A stretch of 18,380 nucleotides of DNA, taken from assembly GCA_001920085.1 (NCBI GenBank), contig MNJC01000028.1:1-18380 (forward strand). The letters are read 5' to 3'. Below are positions 7,913 to 15,126 of the stretch, one piece after another. A program made the position numbers and the translations under genes. Under the pieces are notes generated by a model. That model made no database searches. It was not told the DNA's origin and saw only the letters and a list, made by a program, of their open reading frames with translations. Source of the stretch: Actinobacteria bacterium 13_1_20CM_4_69_9 (GTDB lineage Bacteria; Actinomycetota; Thermoleophilia; Gaiellales; Gaiellaceae). Positions within the stretch are counted from its first letter, which is position 1. Every line of letters starts with the position of its first letter.

Positions 7913-7915
7913 CGT
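7910..7915 (+). promoter_or_regulatory. Weak candidate -10 box (TAGCGT) before glycosyltransferase gene
   Basis: TAGCGT overlaps the rex stop codon and lies 8 nt before ATG 7924. It fits the TANNNT pattern seen elsewhere but with slightly longer spacing, so it is the weakest member of the series. Confidence 0.2.
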
Positions 7916-7923
7916 CGAGCAGG

Positions 7924-9156
7924 ATGCGCATCCTGCTCTGGCACGGCTACCTGCTCGGCGGGACGGGATCGAACGTCTACACGCGTGCGCTCGCGCGCGA
8001 GTGGAGCCGCGCAGGACACGACGTCGTCGTCTTCTGCCAGGAGCCGCATCCGGAGGCATACGACGTCGGCGGCGCGCGCGTGGTGCGGCCGTACGTCGGC
8101 GGGCTACTGCCCGTCTTCGTGCTCGACCGTTACGAAGGGCTCGAGGCGAAGCTGCTGCAGGACTTCAGCCGCGCGGAGCGCGAGCGCTACGTCGGGCTGA
8201 ACGCCTCGGCCGTGAGCGAGCATCTTCCCGCCGACCTGGTCTTCACCAACCACGTGCTGCTCGGTGCGCCGGTCGGCGCCGCCGTCGGCGTGCCGTTCAC
8301 GGTGAAGGCGCACGGCTCGGAGCTGGAGTACTCCATGCGCGGGAACGCCGAGCTGTCGGCGTGGGGGCGTGAGACGCTCGCCTCGGCAGCAGCGGTCGTC
8401 GTCGGGTCCGAGCACATCCGGGACGTCCTCGAAGAGGTCGTCGGCCACGTCGACCGCGTGTACGAGGTCCCGCCGGGCGTCGACGTGGAGCTCTTTCATC
8501 CGGAGCCGCGCGACGTTGCGCTCGAAAACCTGATGCGACAGGCGAGCGAGGACCCGCCGAACCCGGACAACGCGAACGAACGGCTCCCGGACGACAGGAA
8601 CGCCGAGCGTTTCGAGGCGTTCTTCGCCGGTGACGGCCCCATCGTCCTCTACTTCGGCAAGCTGATTCGCAACAAGGGCGTCCAGCTGCTGCTCGATGCG
8701 GTGCGCGGCCTCGACGCACGCGCCGTCATCGTCGGCTTCGGTGACTACCGGGAGGAGCTCGAGCGGACGGCGCCGCCGGGCACGCTCTTCACCGGGCCGC
8801 TCGAGCACCGTCACCTCGTCCATCTGCTGCCCCTCGCCGACGTGTCCGTGGTCCCCTCGATCTTCCCGGAGGCGTTCGGGATGGTCGCGGCAGAGGCTGC
8901 AGCGGCGGGCGTCCCGCCGCTCGTGGCGCGGCACTCGGGCCTGGCGGAGGTTGCGGCCGGCGTCGAGGCGGAGTATCCGTCCGATTTCCGGGATCTCGCG
9001 AGCTTCACGGACGATCTCCCGGCGAAGCTGCGGCGCCTGCTCGAGCTGCCGGCGGAGACGCGCCGCGAGCTCGGACTCGCCGCACGGCGCGCCGTCGTCA
9101 AGAGCTGGAGCTGGTCGAGCGTCGCGGAGCGCCTGCTAACGCTTCATTTAGGCTAG
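7924..9156 (+). CDS. GT4-family glycosyltransferase
   Basis: This 410-aa protein starts at ATG 7924, 11 nt after rex. It shows the two-domain GT-B fold of family GT4: an N-terminal domain beginning MRILLWHGYLLGGTGSNVY (a donor/acceptor glycine-rich loop), VKAHGSELEYS, and the interdomain VPPGVDVELFHPE. The C-terminal domain has VLYFGKLIRNKGVQLL and the retaining-GT E-x7-E motif (E316, E324 in FPEAFGMVAAEAAAAG). No membrane segment is evident, so it acts in the cytoplasm or at the inner membrane face. The sugar donor and acceptor cannot be told. A charged linker (about residues 200-235, rich in D, N, E and P) separates the domains. Its place between rex and a glutamate-ligase-like gene allows a role in a small-molecule glycoside or thiol, but cell-envelope glycan synthesis is equally possible. 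Confidence 0.9.
   Translation: MRILLWHGYLLGGTGSNVYTRALAREWSRAGHDVVVFCQEPHPEAYDVGGARVVRPYVGGLLPVFVLDRYEGLEAKLLQDFSRAERERYVGLNASAVSEHLPADLVFTNHVLLGAPVGAAVGVPFTVKAHGSELEYSMRGNAELSAWGRETLASAAAVVVGSEHIRDVLEEVVGHVDRVYEVPPGVDVELFHPEPRDVALENLMRQASEDPPNPDNANERLPDDRNAERFEAFFAGDGPIVLYFGKLIRNKGVQLLLDAVRGLDARAVIVGFGDYREELERTAPPGTLFTGPLEHRHLVHLLPLADVSVVPSIFPEAFGMVAAEAAAAGVPPLVARHSGLAEVAAGVEAEYPSDFRDLASFTDDLPAKLRRLLELPAETRRELGLAARRAVVKSWSWSSVAERLLTLHLG
9149..9154 (+). promoter_or_regulatory. Candidate leaderless -10 box (TAGGCT)
   Basis: TAGGCT ends exactly 6 nt before the GTG start at 9161 and overlaps the stop of the glycosyltransferase gene. No Shine-Dalgarno sequence is visible ahead of this GTG, which supports leaderless expression. 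Confidence 0.5.
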
Positions 9157-9160
9157 CCGC

Positions 9161-10321
9161 GTGGGCGACGCGCAGCGTTTGAGCCCGGACGAGCAGATCC
9201 GATCGGCTCGCGAGGCGTTCGAGGAGGGGCGGGACTTCACCATCGCGGTCGAGGAGGAGTTCGCGCTGCTCGATCCCGAGACGCTCGAGCTGACGAACAG
9301 GTTCGAGGAGGTGAAGGCCGCGGCGGCCGGCACCGAGCTCGACGACCATCTCGTCGGGGAGCTGATCGCGTCCGAGATCGAGATCAAGACGGGGCGCTGC
9401 GACGATTTCGCGCAGGCCGCCGACGCGATGGTCAAGCGCCGCGACCAGCTGGAGGAGCTCGTCGCGCAGTGCGACATTGCGGTCGCGGCGACGGGGACTC
9501 ATCCGTGGAGCCGCTGGCAGGACCAGCGCATCATCGACACGCCGCACTACGCGCGGAACAACGAGATCCTCCGGTACGTCGTCTGGCGCAACAACAGCTT
9601 CGGGATCCATGCGCACATCGGGATCCGCGGAGCCGACCGTGCGATCGCAGTGTGCAACGCGTTTCGCAACGTCCTGCCGGAGCTGCTCGCGCTGTCGACG
9701 AGCTCGCCCTTCGTCGAGGGCACCGTCACCGGTCTCCACTCCGCCCGCACGGAGGTCTTCACGAAGATGTTCCCGCGCTGCGGAATCCCGGACGCGTACG
9801 ACGGCTGGGCCGGCTTCGAGCAGTACGTGCGCTTCCTCTACGAGACGAAGTCGATCGACGAGCACACGCAGCTCTGGTGGAGCGTGCGGCCGCACCTCGC
9901 CTTTCCGACGGTGGAGGTGCGCATCTGCGACGCGCAGCCCGACCTCGCGCAGGCGCAGTCGCTCGCCGCGCTCATGCACGCGCTCGGTGCCAGGTTCGCG
10001 CGCGCGCTCGACGAAGGCGAGCCGTTGCCGAACCTTCCGAACCGCCTGCTCGAGGAGAACCTCTGGCGCGCCATCCGGTACGGCCTCACCGACGGGCTGA
10101 TCGACTTCGGGCGCGGCGAGGTCCTGCCCGCACGCGCGCGCATCGAGCGACTGATCGAATGGGTGTATCCGGTCGCGGAGGAGATCGGCGCCGCGCCGTA
10201 TCTCGCCGTCCCGCAGGCGAACGCATCGGAGCGCCAGTATGCGCGGCTCGAGGAGCTCGGCTCGGCGCGGGACGTCTTCGCCGAGCTGGTCCGCCGGCCG
10301 AGGGAGCGCGTCGGTGGGTGA
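9161..10321 (+). CDS. GCS2/YbdK-type glutamate-cysteine ligase-like carboxylate-amine ligase
   Basis: This 386-aa protein starts at GTG 9161. It belongs to the GCS2 family: FTIAVEEEFALLDPETLEL (E31-E33 in the metal/ATP site), HPWSRWQDQRI, RNNSFGIHAHIGI, SSPFVEGTVTGLHSARTEVF, and RPHLAFPTVEVRICD near residue 250. Such enzymes join an amine to a carboxylate, classically glutamate with cysteine, using ATP in the cytoplasm. Many family members, including E. coli YbdK, have only weak glutamate-cysteine ligase activity and an uncertain true substrate. The length is normal. The gene overlaps the following VOC gene by 8 nt. Nearby glutamate dehydrogenase, glutaredoxin-like and Rex genes make a glutamyl-thiol role attractive, but that is inference. 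Confidence 0.9.
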   Translation: MGDAQRLSPDEQIRSAREAFEEGRDFTIAVEEEFALLDPETLELTNRFEEVKAAAAGTELDDHLVGELIASEIEIKTGRCDDFAQAADAMVKRRDQLEELVAQCDIAVAATGTHPWSRWQDQRIIDTPHYARNNEILRYVVWRNNSFGIHAHIGIRGADRAIAVCNAFRNVLPELLALSTSSPFVEGTVTGLHSARTEVFTKMFPRCGIPDAYDGWAGFEQYVRFLYETKSIDEHTQLWWSVRPHLAFPTVEVRICDAQPDLAQAQSLAALMHALGARFARALDEGEPLPNLPNRLLEENLWRAIRYGLTDGLIDFGRGEVLPARARIERLIEWVYPVAEEIGAAPYLAVPQANASERQYARLEELGSARDVFAELVRRPRERVGG

Positions 10322-10673
10322 GCGGGCGGTCGGCATCGGCGGCGTCTTCTTTCGCGCGCGCGATCCCGAGGCGCTCCGCGCCTGGTACGCGGAGCATCTC
10401 GGCATCGACATGGAGGACTACGGCACGACGTTCACCGCCCGCGAAGGCGACCAGACCGTGTGGGCGCCGTTCGCCGGCGACACCGACTACTTCGGACCGT
10501 CCGGGCAGCAGCTGATGGTCAACTTCCGCGTGCGAGACCTCGATGCGATGCTCGAGCAGCTGCGCGCCGCCGGCGTCGATGTCGACGATCACGCGCACGA
10601 GATCGAGTTCGGCCGCTTCGGCTGGGCCGTCGATCCGGAGGGGAACCGTTTCGAGCTCTGGGAGCCTGCGTGA
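10314..10673 (+). CDS. VOC/glyoxalase-fold protein
   Basis: This 119-aa protein starts at GTG 10314, 8 nt inside the ligase gene. It has the paired beta-alpha-beta-beta-beta modules of the VOC superfamily: FFRARDPEALRAWYAEHLGI, then FRVRDLDAMLEQLRAAGVDV, and the C-terminal GWAVDPEGNRFELWEP. Family members include glyoxalase I, dioxygenases and drug-resistance proteins. The usual first metal ligand (His in the opening strand) is replaced in VGIGGVFF, and the third-module position reads MVNF. Only the terminal Glu of FELWEP looks conserved, so classical metal-dependent glyoxalase activity is doubtful. It shares GTGA with the next gene. The specific function is unknown. Confidence 0.85.
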   Translation: MGERAVGIGGVFFRARDPEALRAWYAEHLGIDMEDYGTTFTAREGDQTVWAPFAGDTDYFGPSGQQLMVNFRVRDLDAMLEQLRAAGVDVDDHAHEIEFGRFGWAVDPEGNRFELWEPA

Positions 10674-10966
10674 CCGAGAACGAAGAGCAGTTGATGCGTC
10701 AGCTCGAGGAGGAGCTGAAGAAGCTCCAGGTCGCCGACCTGCTCGTGCAGACGCTCTACACGGTCTCGTCGCTCGGCTACCGCAGGCTGTCCGAGGAGGA
10801 CCGAGACCTCGACCAGGCGCGGCTCGCGATCGAGGCGCTGCGGGCACTCGTCCCCGTTCTGGAGGGCTCGGTCGGCGAGGACGTCCTCCGGGACTTCAAG
10901 CAGGTGACGTCGAACCTCCAGCTCGCCTACGCCGATGCCGCCAGGGCGAAGAGCGAAGACGCCTAG
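10670..10966 (+). CDS. Small DUF1844-like protein
   Basis: This 98-aa, charged, mostly helical protein starts at GTG 10670 with a 4-nt overlap on the VOC gene. The pattern VADLLVQTLYTVSSLGYRRL, followed by DLDQARLAIEALRALVPVLEG and a Glu/Asp-rich helix leading to LQLAYADA, resembles DUF1844 proteins: a short hydrophobic helix, then DL-x-QA-x-x-x-I-x-x-L. That family has no settled function. The N-terminus (EEQLMRQLEEELKKLQ) may form a short coiled coil. There is no signal peptide. It closes the run of tightly packed genes that starts at 9161. The family assignment is from memory of the pattern and is moderate. Confidence 0.65.
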   Translation: MTENEEQLMRQLEEELKKLQVADLLVQTLYTVSSLGYRRLSEEDRDLDQARLAIEALRALVPVLEGSVGEDVLRDFKQVTSNLQLAYADAARAKSEDA

Positions 10967-11070
10967 CGCGCCCGCCGGCCTGCCGAGCCGGCCGCCGCCC
11001 AGCCGCATGTGATAAAAACCTGCCCGCGCCGGGGACAACTCGGCGCTGACCTTGTGAGGGGGTAGGAACA
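10967..11070 (+). promoter_or_regulatory. Leader region of the pyrophosphatase gene
   Basis: This 104-bp gap holds two modest hairpins: GCCGGC arms at 10974-10979 and 10987-10992 with a 7-nt loop, and GCGCCG/CGGCGC arms at 11026-11031 and 11041-11046 with a 9-nt loop. Neither is followed by a T-run. TGTGATAAAAA (11009-11019) is the only AT-rich patch and may mark a promoter. AGGGGG at 11057-11062 and TAGGA at 11063-11067 supply a ribosome-binding site for CTG 11071. Confidence 0.4.
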
Positions 11071-13134
11071 CTGATCGTCGGGAGCTTCTTCAACGACCAC
11101 GCCGTGCTGTTCGCGCTCGTCTGCTCGGGCGTCGCGATCGCATACGGGATCTTTCTGACGGCCTGGCTGGTGCGCCAGCCGGACGGGAACGAGCGCATGC
11201 GCGAGATCGCGCGGGCAATCCAGGAGGGTGCGGCCGCGTATCTCAAGCGCCAGTACATGACGATCGCGGCCGTTTCGGTCGTCCCCTTCCTCCTGCTCGG
11301 CTTCTACCCCAAGCTCGGCTGGGGAACGGCCATCGGGTTCCTCGTCGGCGCGATCCTCTCGGCGGCGGCAGGCTTCATCGGGATGAACGTCGCCGTGCGC
11401 TCCAACGTGCGCACGGCGGAGGCTGCGCGGCACGGCCTCAAGCCCGCGCTGAACATCGCTTTCCGTGCCGGCTCGGTCACCGGGCTGCTGGTCGTGGGGC
11501 TCGGCTTGCTCGGTGTCGCCGGTTACTACTGGGTGCTGACGGGTTGGATCGGGAACTCGCAGGAGTCCGCGATCGACGACCTGATCGGGCTCGCGTTCGG
11601 CGGCTCGTTGATCTCGGTGTTCGCTCGACTCGGCGGCGGCATCTACACGAAGGCGGCCGACGTCGGCGCCGACCTCGTCGGCAAGATCGAGGCAGGCATC
11701 CCCGAGGACGACCCGCGCAACCCCGCGGTCATCGCCGACAACGTCGGCGACAACGTCGGCGACTGCGCGGGCATGGCGGCCGACCTCTTCGAGACGTACG
11801 CCGTCACCGCCGTCGCGGTGATGTTGCTCGGCCTCCAGTTCCCGTCGTCGAACCTCGCGCTCTATCCGCTCGCGCTCGGCGGCGTCTCGATCATCGCGTC
11901 GGTGATCGGAACGTTCTTCGCTCGTGTCGGCCGCAGCGGCTCGATCATGAACGCCCTCTACCAGGCGGTAATCGTCGCGACCATCGTGTCCGCGATCGGC
12001 TTCATCCCGGTCACGATGGCGTTCGACGACGGGAAGTTCGGCTTCACCGACCTGTACATCTCGGCGCTCGTCGGGCTCGGCGTCACCTTCCTGCTCGTCG
12101 CGATCACCGAGTACTACACGGGTACGCGCTGGGGGCCGGTGAAGTCGATCTCGGCGGCGTCCCAGACCGGTCACGCCACGAACATCATTTCCGGGCTCGC
12201 CGTCGGCATGCAGGCGACCGCCGTGCCGGTGATCGTCATCGCCGCGGGCATCCTCGTCGCGCACCACTTCGCCGGGCTGTACGGCATCGGCGTCGCCGTG
12301 ATGGCGCAGCTCTCGATGACCGGCCTGATCGTCGCGCTCGACGCCTACGGGCCGGTGACGGACAACGCGGGCGGCATCGCCGAGATGGCGGACCTCCCCG
12401 AGTCCGTGCGCGCGATCACCGATCCGCTCGACGCGGTCGGCAACACGACGAAAGCTGTCACGAAGGGCTACGCGATCGGCTCCGCGGCGTTGGCCGCGCT
12501 CGTCCTGTTCGACTCGTACACCACCGGTCTCCACGACCAGGCGGAAGCCGGCAGCGCCCTCTCGGCGGTCAGCTTCAACCTCAGCGACGCGTGGGTGATC
12601 GCCGGGCTCTTCATCGGCGGGCTGATGCCGTTCCTGTTCGCCTCGCTCGCGATGCAGGCGGTCGGGCGCGTCGGCGGCCAGGTCGTCACGGAGGTGCGGC
12701 GCCAGTTTCGCGAGGATCCGGGGATCATGGAGGGCACCTCGCGCCCCGAGTACGGCCGCGCCATCGACATCGTGACGGGCTCGGCGATCAAGGAGATGCT
12801 GCTGCCCGCCCTGATCCCGATCCTCTTCCCGATCGTGGTCGGGATCATCAACCCGCGCATGCTCGGCGGCCTGCTGATCGGCACGATCGTCACGGGCCTG
12901 TTCCTCGCGATCGCGATGACGTCGGGCGGCGGCGCGTGGGACAACGCGAAGAAGCTGATCGAGGACGGCGCCTACGGCGGCAAGGGCTCCGAAGCGCACG
13001 CGGCCTCGGTCACCGGCGACACCGTCGGCGATCCGTACAAGGACACGGCCGGCCCGGCGATCAACCCGATGATCAAGAGCGCCAACATCGTCGCGATCCT
13101 GATCATTCCGCTGATCATCTCCATCCACGGCTAG
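11071..13134 (+). CDS. hppA: Membrane-bound proton-translocating pyrophosphatase (K+-independent type)
   Basis: This integral membrane protein of 687 aa (from CTG 11071) hydrolyses pyrophosphate and pumps ions out of the cytoplasm. The substrate/Mg2+ site is clear: GGGIYTKAADVGADL from residue 188, then PRNPAVIADNVGDNVGDCAG, and late in the chain KKLIEDGAYGGKGSEAHAA and GDTVGDPYKDTAGPAINP. The K+-dependence signature reads GNTTKAVTKGYAIG with Lys at residue 461; lysine here marks the K+-independent subfamily, which pumps H+. The start is uncertain. GTG 11104 keeps the first membrane helix but has no Shine-Dalgarno, while CTG 11071 follows a purine-rich AGGGGGTAGGA. The length is typical of the family. 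It precedes the APC-Usp/TrkA genes and could energise their transport. Confidence 0.93.
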   Translation: MIVGSFFNDHAVLFALVCSGVAIAYGIFLTAWLVRQPDGNERMREIARAIQEGAAAYLKRQYMTIAAVSVVPFLLLGFYPKLGWGTAIGFLVGAILSAAAGFIGMNVAVRSNVRTAEAARHGLKPALNIAFRAGSVTGLLVVGLGLLGVAGYYWVLTGWIGNSQESAIDDLIGLAFGGSLISVFARLGGGIYTKAADVGADLVGKIEAGIPEDDPRNPAVIADNVGDNVGDCAGMAADLFETYAVTAVAVMLLGLQFPSSNLALYPLALGGVSIIASVIGTFFARVGRSGSIMNALYQAVIVATIVSAIGFIPVTMAFDDGKFGFTDLYISALVGLGVTFLLVAITEYYTGTRWGPVKSISAASQTGHATNIISGLAVGMQATAVPVIVIAAGILVAHHFAGLYGIGVAVMAQLSMTGLIVALDAYGPVTDNAGGIAEMADLPESVRAITDPLDAVGNTTKAVTKGYAIGSAALAALVLFDSYTTGLHDQAEAGSALSAVSFNLSDAWVIAGLFIGGLMPFLFASLAMQAVGRVGGQVVTEVRRQFREDPGIMEGTSRPEYGRAIDIVTGSAIKEMLLPALIPILFPIVVGIINPRMLGGLLIGTIVTGLFLAIAMTSGGGAWDNAKKLIEDGAYGGKGSEAHAASVTGDTVGDPYKDTAGPAINPMIKSANIVAILIIPLIISIHG

Positions 13135-13142
13135 GAGCCGCC

Positions 13143-13158
13143 GCAGGCTCTAGCCTGC
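13143..13158 (+). repeat. Short perfect inverted repeat before APC-Usp gene
   Basis: GCAGGC (13143-13148) and GCCTGC (13153-13158) flank TCTA, so the 16 bases form a full palindrome. It lies between the hppA stop and GTG 13163 and includes the candidate -10 box TAGCCT. It may be a weak terminator hairpin for hppA or an operator; no T-tract follows. Confidence 0.5.
13151..13156 (+). promoter_or_regulatory. Candidate leaderless -10 box (TAGCCT)
   Basis: TAGCCT ends 6 nt before GTG 13163, the same spacing as at 9149, 15115 and 17020. It lies within the palindrome at 13143-13158, so a protein or hairpin at that site would interfere with initiation. Confidence 0.45.
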
Positions 13159-13162
13159 ACCC

Positions 13163-14944
13163 GTGAGCAGCGCGTCCCAGACCGTGCGGCGCGGTCGACG
13201 CCGCCGTGCGCAGAGGCTCGAGCGCGTGCTCGGCACGCCGGCGCTAGAAGGAACCGTCCGCTACCCCGAGGCGGGCGGCTCGTCGAGCTTCGCACGCCAC
13301 GCGTTCAACGAGCTCGTCTCGTTCGGGGCCGCGTGGGCGCAGATGCTCAACTACGTCATCACCATCGCCATCTCGGCGTTCTTCGTCCCGCACTACCTCT
13401 CGATCTTCTGGAGCCCTTTGCGAGAGAACCCGTGGGACATCGTCGGCGGCGTCGTCGTCGTCGTCGTGCTCGTCCTGCTCAACATCGTCGGCATCCAGGA
13501 AGCTGCTCGCCTGAACATCTTCCTCGCCGTGATCGACTTCGCGACGCAGCTGCTCCTCGTGATCGTCGGGTTCGCGCTGATCTTCGATCCGCACCTCGTC
13601 TTCTCGGCGAACATCCACTGGGGAGTCGCCCCGACGTGGCAGAGCTTCTTCCTCGCCATCCCGATCGCGATGATCGCGTACACGGGCATCGAGACCGTCT
13701 CGAACCTCGCCGAAGAGGCGCGCGACCCGCCGCGCGACATCCCTCGTGCGATCTCGTGGGTGGCGATCGCGGTGTTCGCGATCTACTTCACGCTGCCGCT
13801 GATCGCGCTGTCCGCGCTGCCCGTGCAGAAGGCGGTGAACGGCGGCTACCAGACCCTGCTCGGTCTACCGCCCGACCAGGGCGGCTTCGAGAACGATCCT
13901 GTCCTCGGGCTCGTGGAGCACCTCGGGCTGCACGGCTCGGTGCTGAGCGCGGCGAAGGTCTACGTCGGGATCCTCGCGTCAACGATCCTCTTCATCGCCA
14001 CGAACGCCGGCGTGATCGGCGCATCGCGGATCACGTATGCGATGTCGAGCTACCGGCAGCTGCCGGAAGTGTTCCGGCGCCTGCACCCGAAGTTCAAGAC
14101 GCCGTGGCTGTCGCTCGTCGTCTTCGCCGGGATCATCCCGATCGTCGTGCTGCTTCCGGGACGCACGACGTTCCTCGGCGACATGTACGCGTTCGGAGCG
14201 ATGCTGTCGTTCACGGTGGCGCACCTCTCCGTGATCGCCCTGCGGATGCACACCCGCAACGATCCCGAGGCATTCAAGCTCCGCCCGAGCCTCCGTGTGC
14301 GCGGCGTCGACTGGCCGCTCTTCGCGGTGTTCGGCGCGATCGGCACGGGGGCCGCGTGGCTCGTCGTCGTGGTGCAGAAGTCGGGGCCGCGGTGGGCGGG
14401 GCTCGCCTGGCTCCTCGTCGGGCTGCTCGTCTACGTCGTGTACCGCCGCCTCGTGCTCCGGTCGTCGCTCACGGAGACGCTGCGCGCGCCGGTGATCATC
14501 GGTCCGGGCGCGGCGCTCGAGTACCGGAACATCCTCGTACCGGTCAGGCCGGGCCGCGAGTCGGAGGAGGCGATCGACTTTGCCGCACGACTCGCCGCCG
14601 AGCGGCGTGCCACGATCGCCGCGCTCGCCGTCATCGTCGTCCCACTGGAGCTGCCGCTCGACTCGGACGCCGCTGCGGACCAGGCGCGGCGAGCGGACGT
14701 AGCGCTCGACGCCGCGAATGCGATCGGGGAGCTCTACGGCGTGAACGTGACCGAGCGGCTCGTGCGCGCGCGCAGCGCCGGGCGCGCGATCGTCGACGAG
14801 GCGACGCGGCGGAACAGCGAGATCATCGTGATGGGGGCGCCGCGATCCGAGCAAAGGGGCGGCGTCTTCAGCGACACGGTCGACTTCGTCCTGAAGCACG
14901 CGCCGTGCCGCGTCATGGTCGCGGCGGGCCGAAAAGCGGCCTGA
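13163..14944 (+). CDS. APC-family permease with C-terminal Usp domain, lacking TM1-TM2
   Basis: This 593-aa protein starts at GTG 13163. Ten membrane segments are visible from WAQMLNYVITIAISAFFVPHY onward, including the TM6-like IPIAMIAYTGIETVSNLAEEARDP. A cytoplasmic Usp-like domain follows (about residues 454-590, YRNILVPVRPGRESEEAI). Compared with the paralog at 15127, the sequence jumps from PAL (residue 28) directly to EGT (residue 29). The paralog has 46 more residues there, forming TM1 and TM2 with the substrate-site SSIYFALG stretch. The junction codon is CTA, unusual for this GC-rich DNA. The frame is intact, so this is a clean in-frame deletion or an assembly loss. Without TM1 an APC fold should lack its substrate site. 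Homologs of this shape include KimA-type K+ importers and amino-acid permeases. Confidence 0.88.
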   Translation: MSSASQTVRRGRRRRAQRLERVLGTPALEGTVRYPEAGGSSSFARHAFNELVSFGAAWAQMLNYVITIAISAFFVPHYLSIFWSPLRENPWDIVGGVVVVVVLVLLNIVGIQEAARLNIFLAVIDFATQLLLVIVGFALIFDPHLVFSANIHWGVAPTWQSFFLAIPIAMIAYTGIETVSNLAEEARDPPRDIPRAISWVAIAVFAIYFTLPLIALSALPVQKAVNGGYQTLLGLPPDQGGFENDPVLGLVEHLGLHGSVLSAAKVYVGILASTILFIATNAGVIGASRITYAMSSYRQLPEVFRRLHPKFKTPWLSLVVFAGIIPIVVLLPGRTTFLGDMYAFGAMLSFTVAHLSVIALRMHTRNDPEAFKLRPSLRVRGVDWPLFAVFGAIGTGAAWLVVVVQKSGPRWAGLAWLLVGLLVYVVYRRLVLRSSLTETLRAPVIIGPGAALEYRNILVPVRPGRESEEAIDFAARLAAERRATIAALAVIVVPLELPLDSDAAADQARRADVALDAANAIGELYGVNVTERLVRARSAGRAIVDEATRRNSEIIVMGAPRSEQRGGVFSDTVDFVLKHAPCRVMVAAGRKAA

Positions 14945-15117
14945 TGAACCTCTACCGCCGAGCCATCGCCTTCTTCGGCGTGGTCTTCGTGGGGATCGGA
15001 ATCGCGCTCCTCGTCGTGACGACCGTCAACGGCGGCGCCGTCTTCGGCTACCTGGTCGGCGTCCTCTTCATCGCGCTCGGCCTCGGGCGCCTCTACCTAC
15101 TCCGAGCCCGGCGCTAG
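14944..15117 (+). CDS. 57-aa two-helix membrane protein
   Basis: This short gene starts at ATG 14944, sharing one base with the TGA of the preceding permease gene (TGATG). It ends at TAG 15115-15117, 9 nt before the next permease. The product has two hydrophobic helices, RAIAFFGVVFVGIGIALLVV (residues 6-25) and an AVFGYLVGVLFIALGLGRLY segment, separated by TTVNGG, with an Arg-rich C-terminus RARR. The strong hydrophobic pattern and coupled start make it a real gene rather than a chance frame. I do not recognise a family. Its position between two APC-Usp paralogs suggests a small partner or stabiliser of one of them, but nothing in the sequence proves this. Confidence 0.75.
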   Translation: MNLYRRAIAFFGVVFVGIGIALLVVTTVNGGAVFGYLVGVLFIALGLGRLYLLRARR

Positions 15118-15120
15118 ATT
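15115..15120 (+). promoter_or_regulatory. Candidate leaderless -10 box (TAGATT)
   Basis: TAGATT ends 6 nt before GTG 15127 and overlaps the stop of the 57-aa gene. No Shine-Dalgarno sequence precedes the GTG. It is the closest of the series to the TANNNT actinobacterial consensus. Confidence 0.5.
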
Positions 15121-15126
15121 CCGAGC

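Noticed and set aside
7924..9156. Glycosyltransferase as MshA or BshA
   Set aside because: Only the general GT4 motifs match; the diagnostic N-terminal segments of MshA as I remember them are not seen, so no symbol was assigned.
10974..10992. GCCGGC hairpin as an intrinsic terminator after the DUF1844-like gene
   Set aside because: Six-bp GC stems are expected by chance in this composition and there is no T-run; listed only as part of the leader region.
10963..13128. 721-codon open frame on the minus strand opposite hppA
   Set aside because: Its product is a low-complexity Arg/Asp/His-rich string typical of antisense frames in GC-rich genes, and it lies entirely over the highly conserved pyrophosphatase frame.
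13441..13480. GTC triplet run resembling a microsatellite
   Set aside because: It encodes a run of valines inside a membrane helix, and codon choice in GC-rich DNA explains the repetition.
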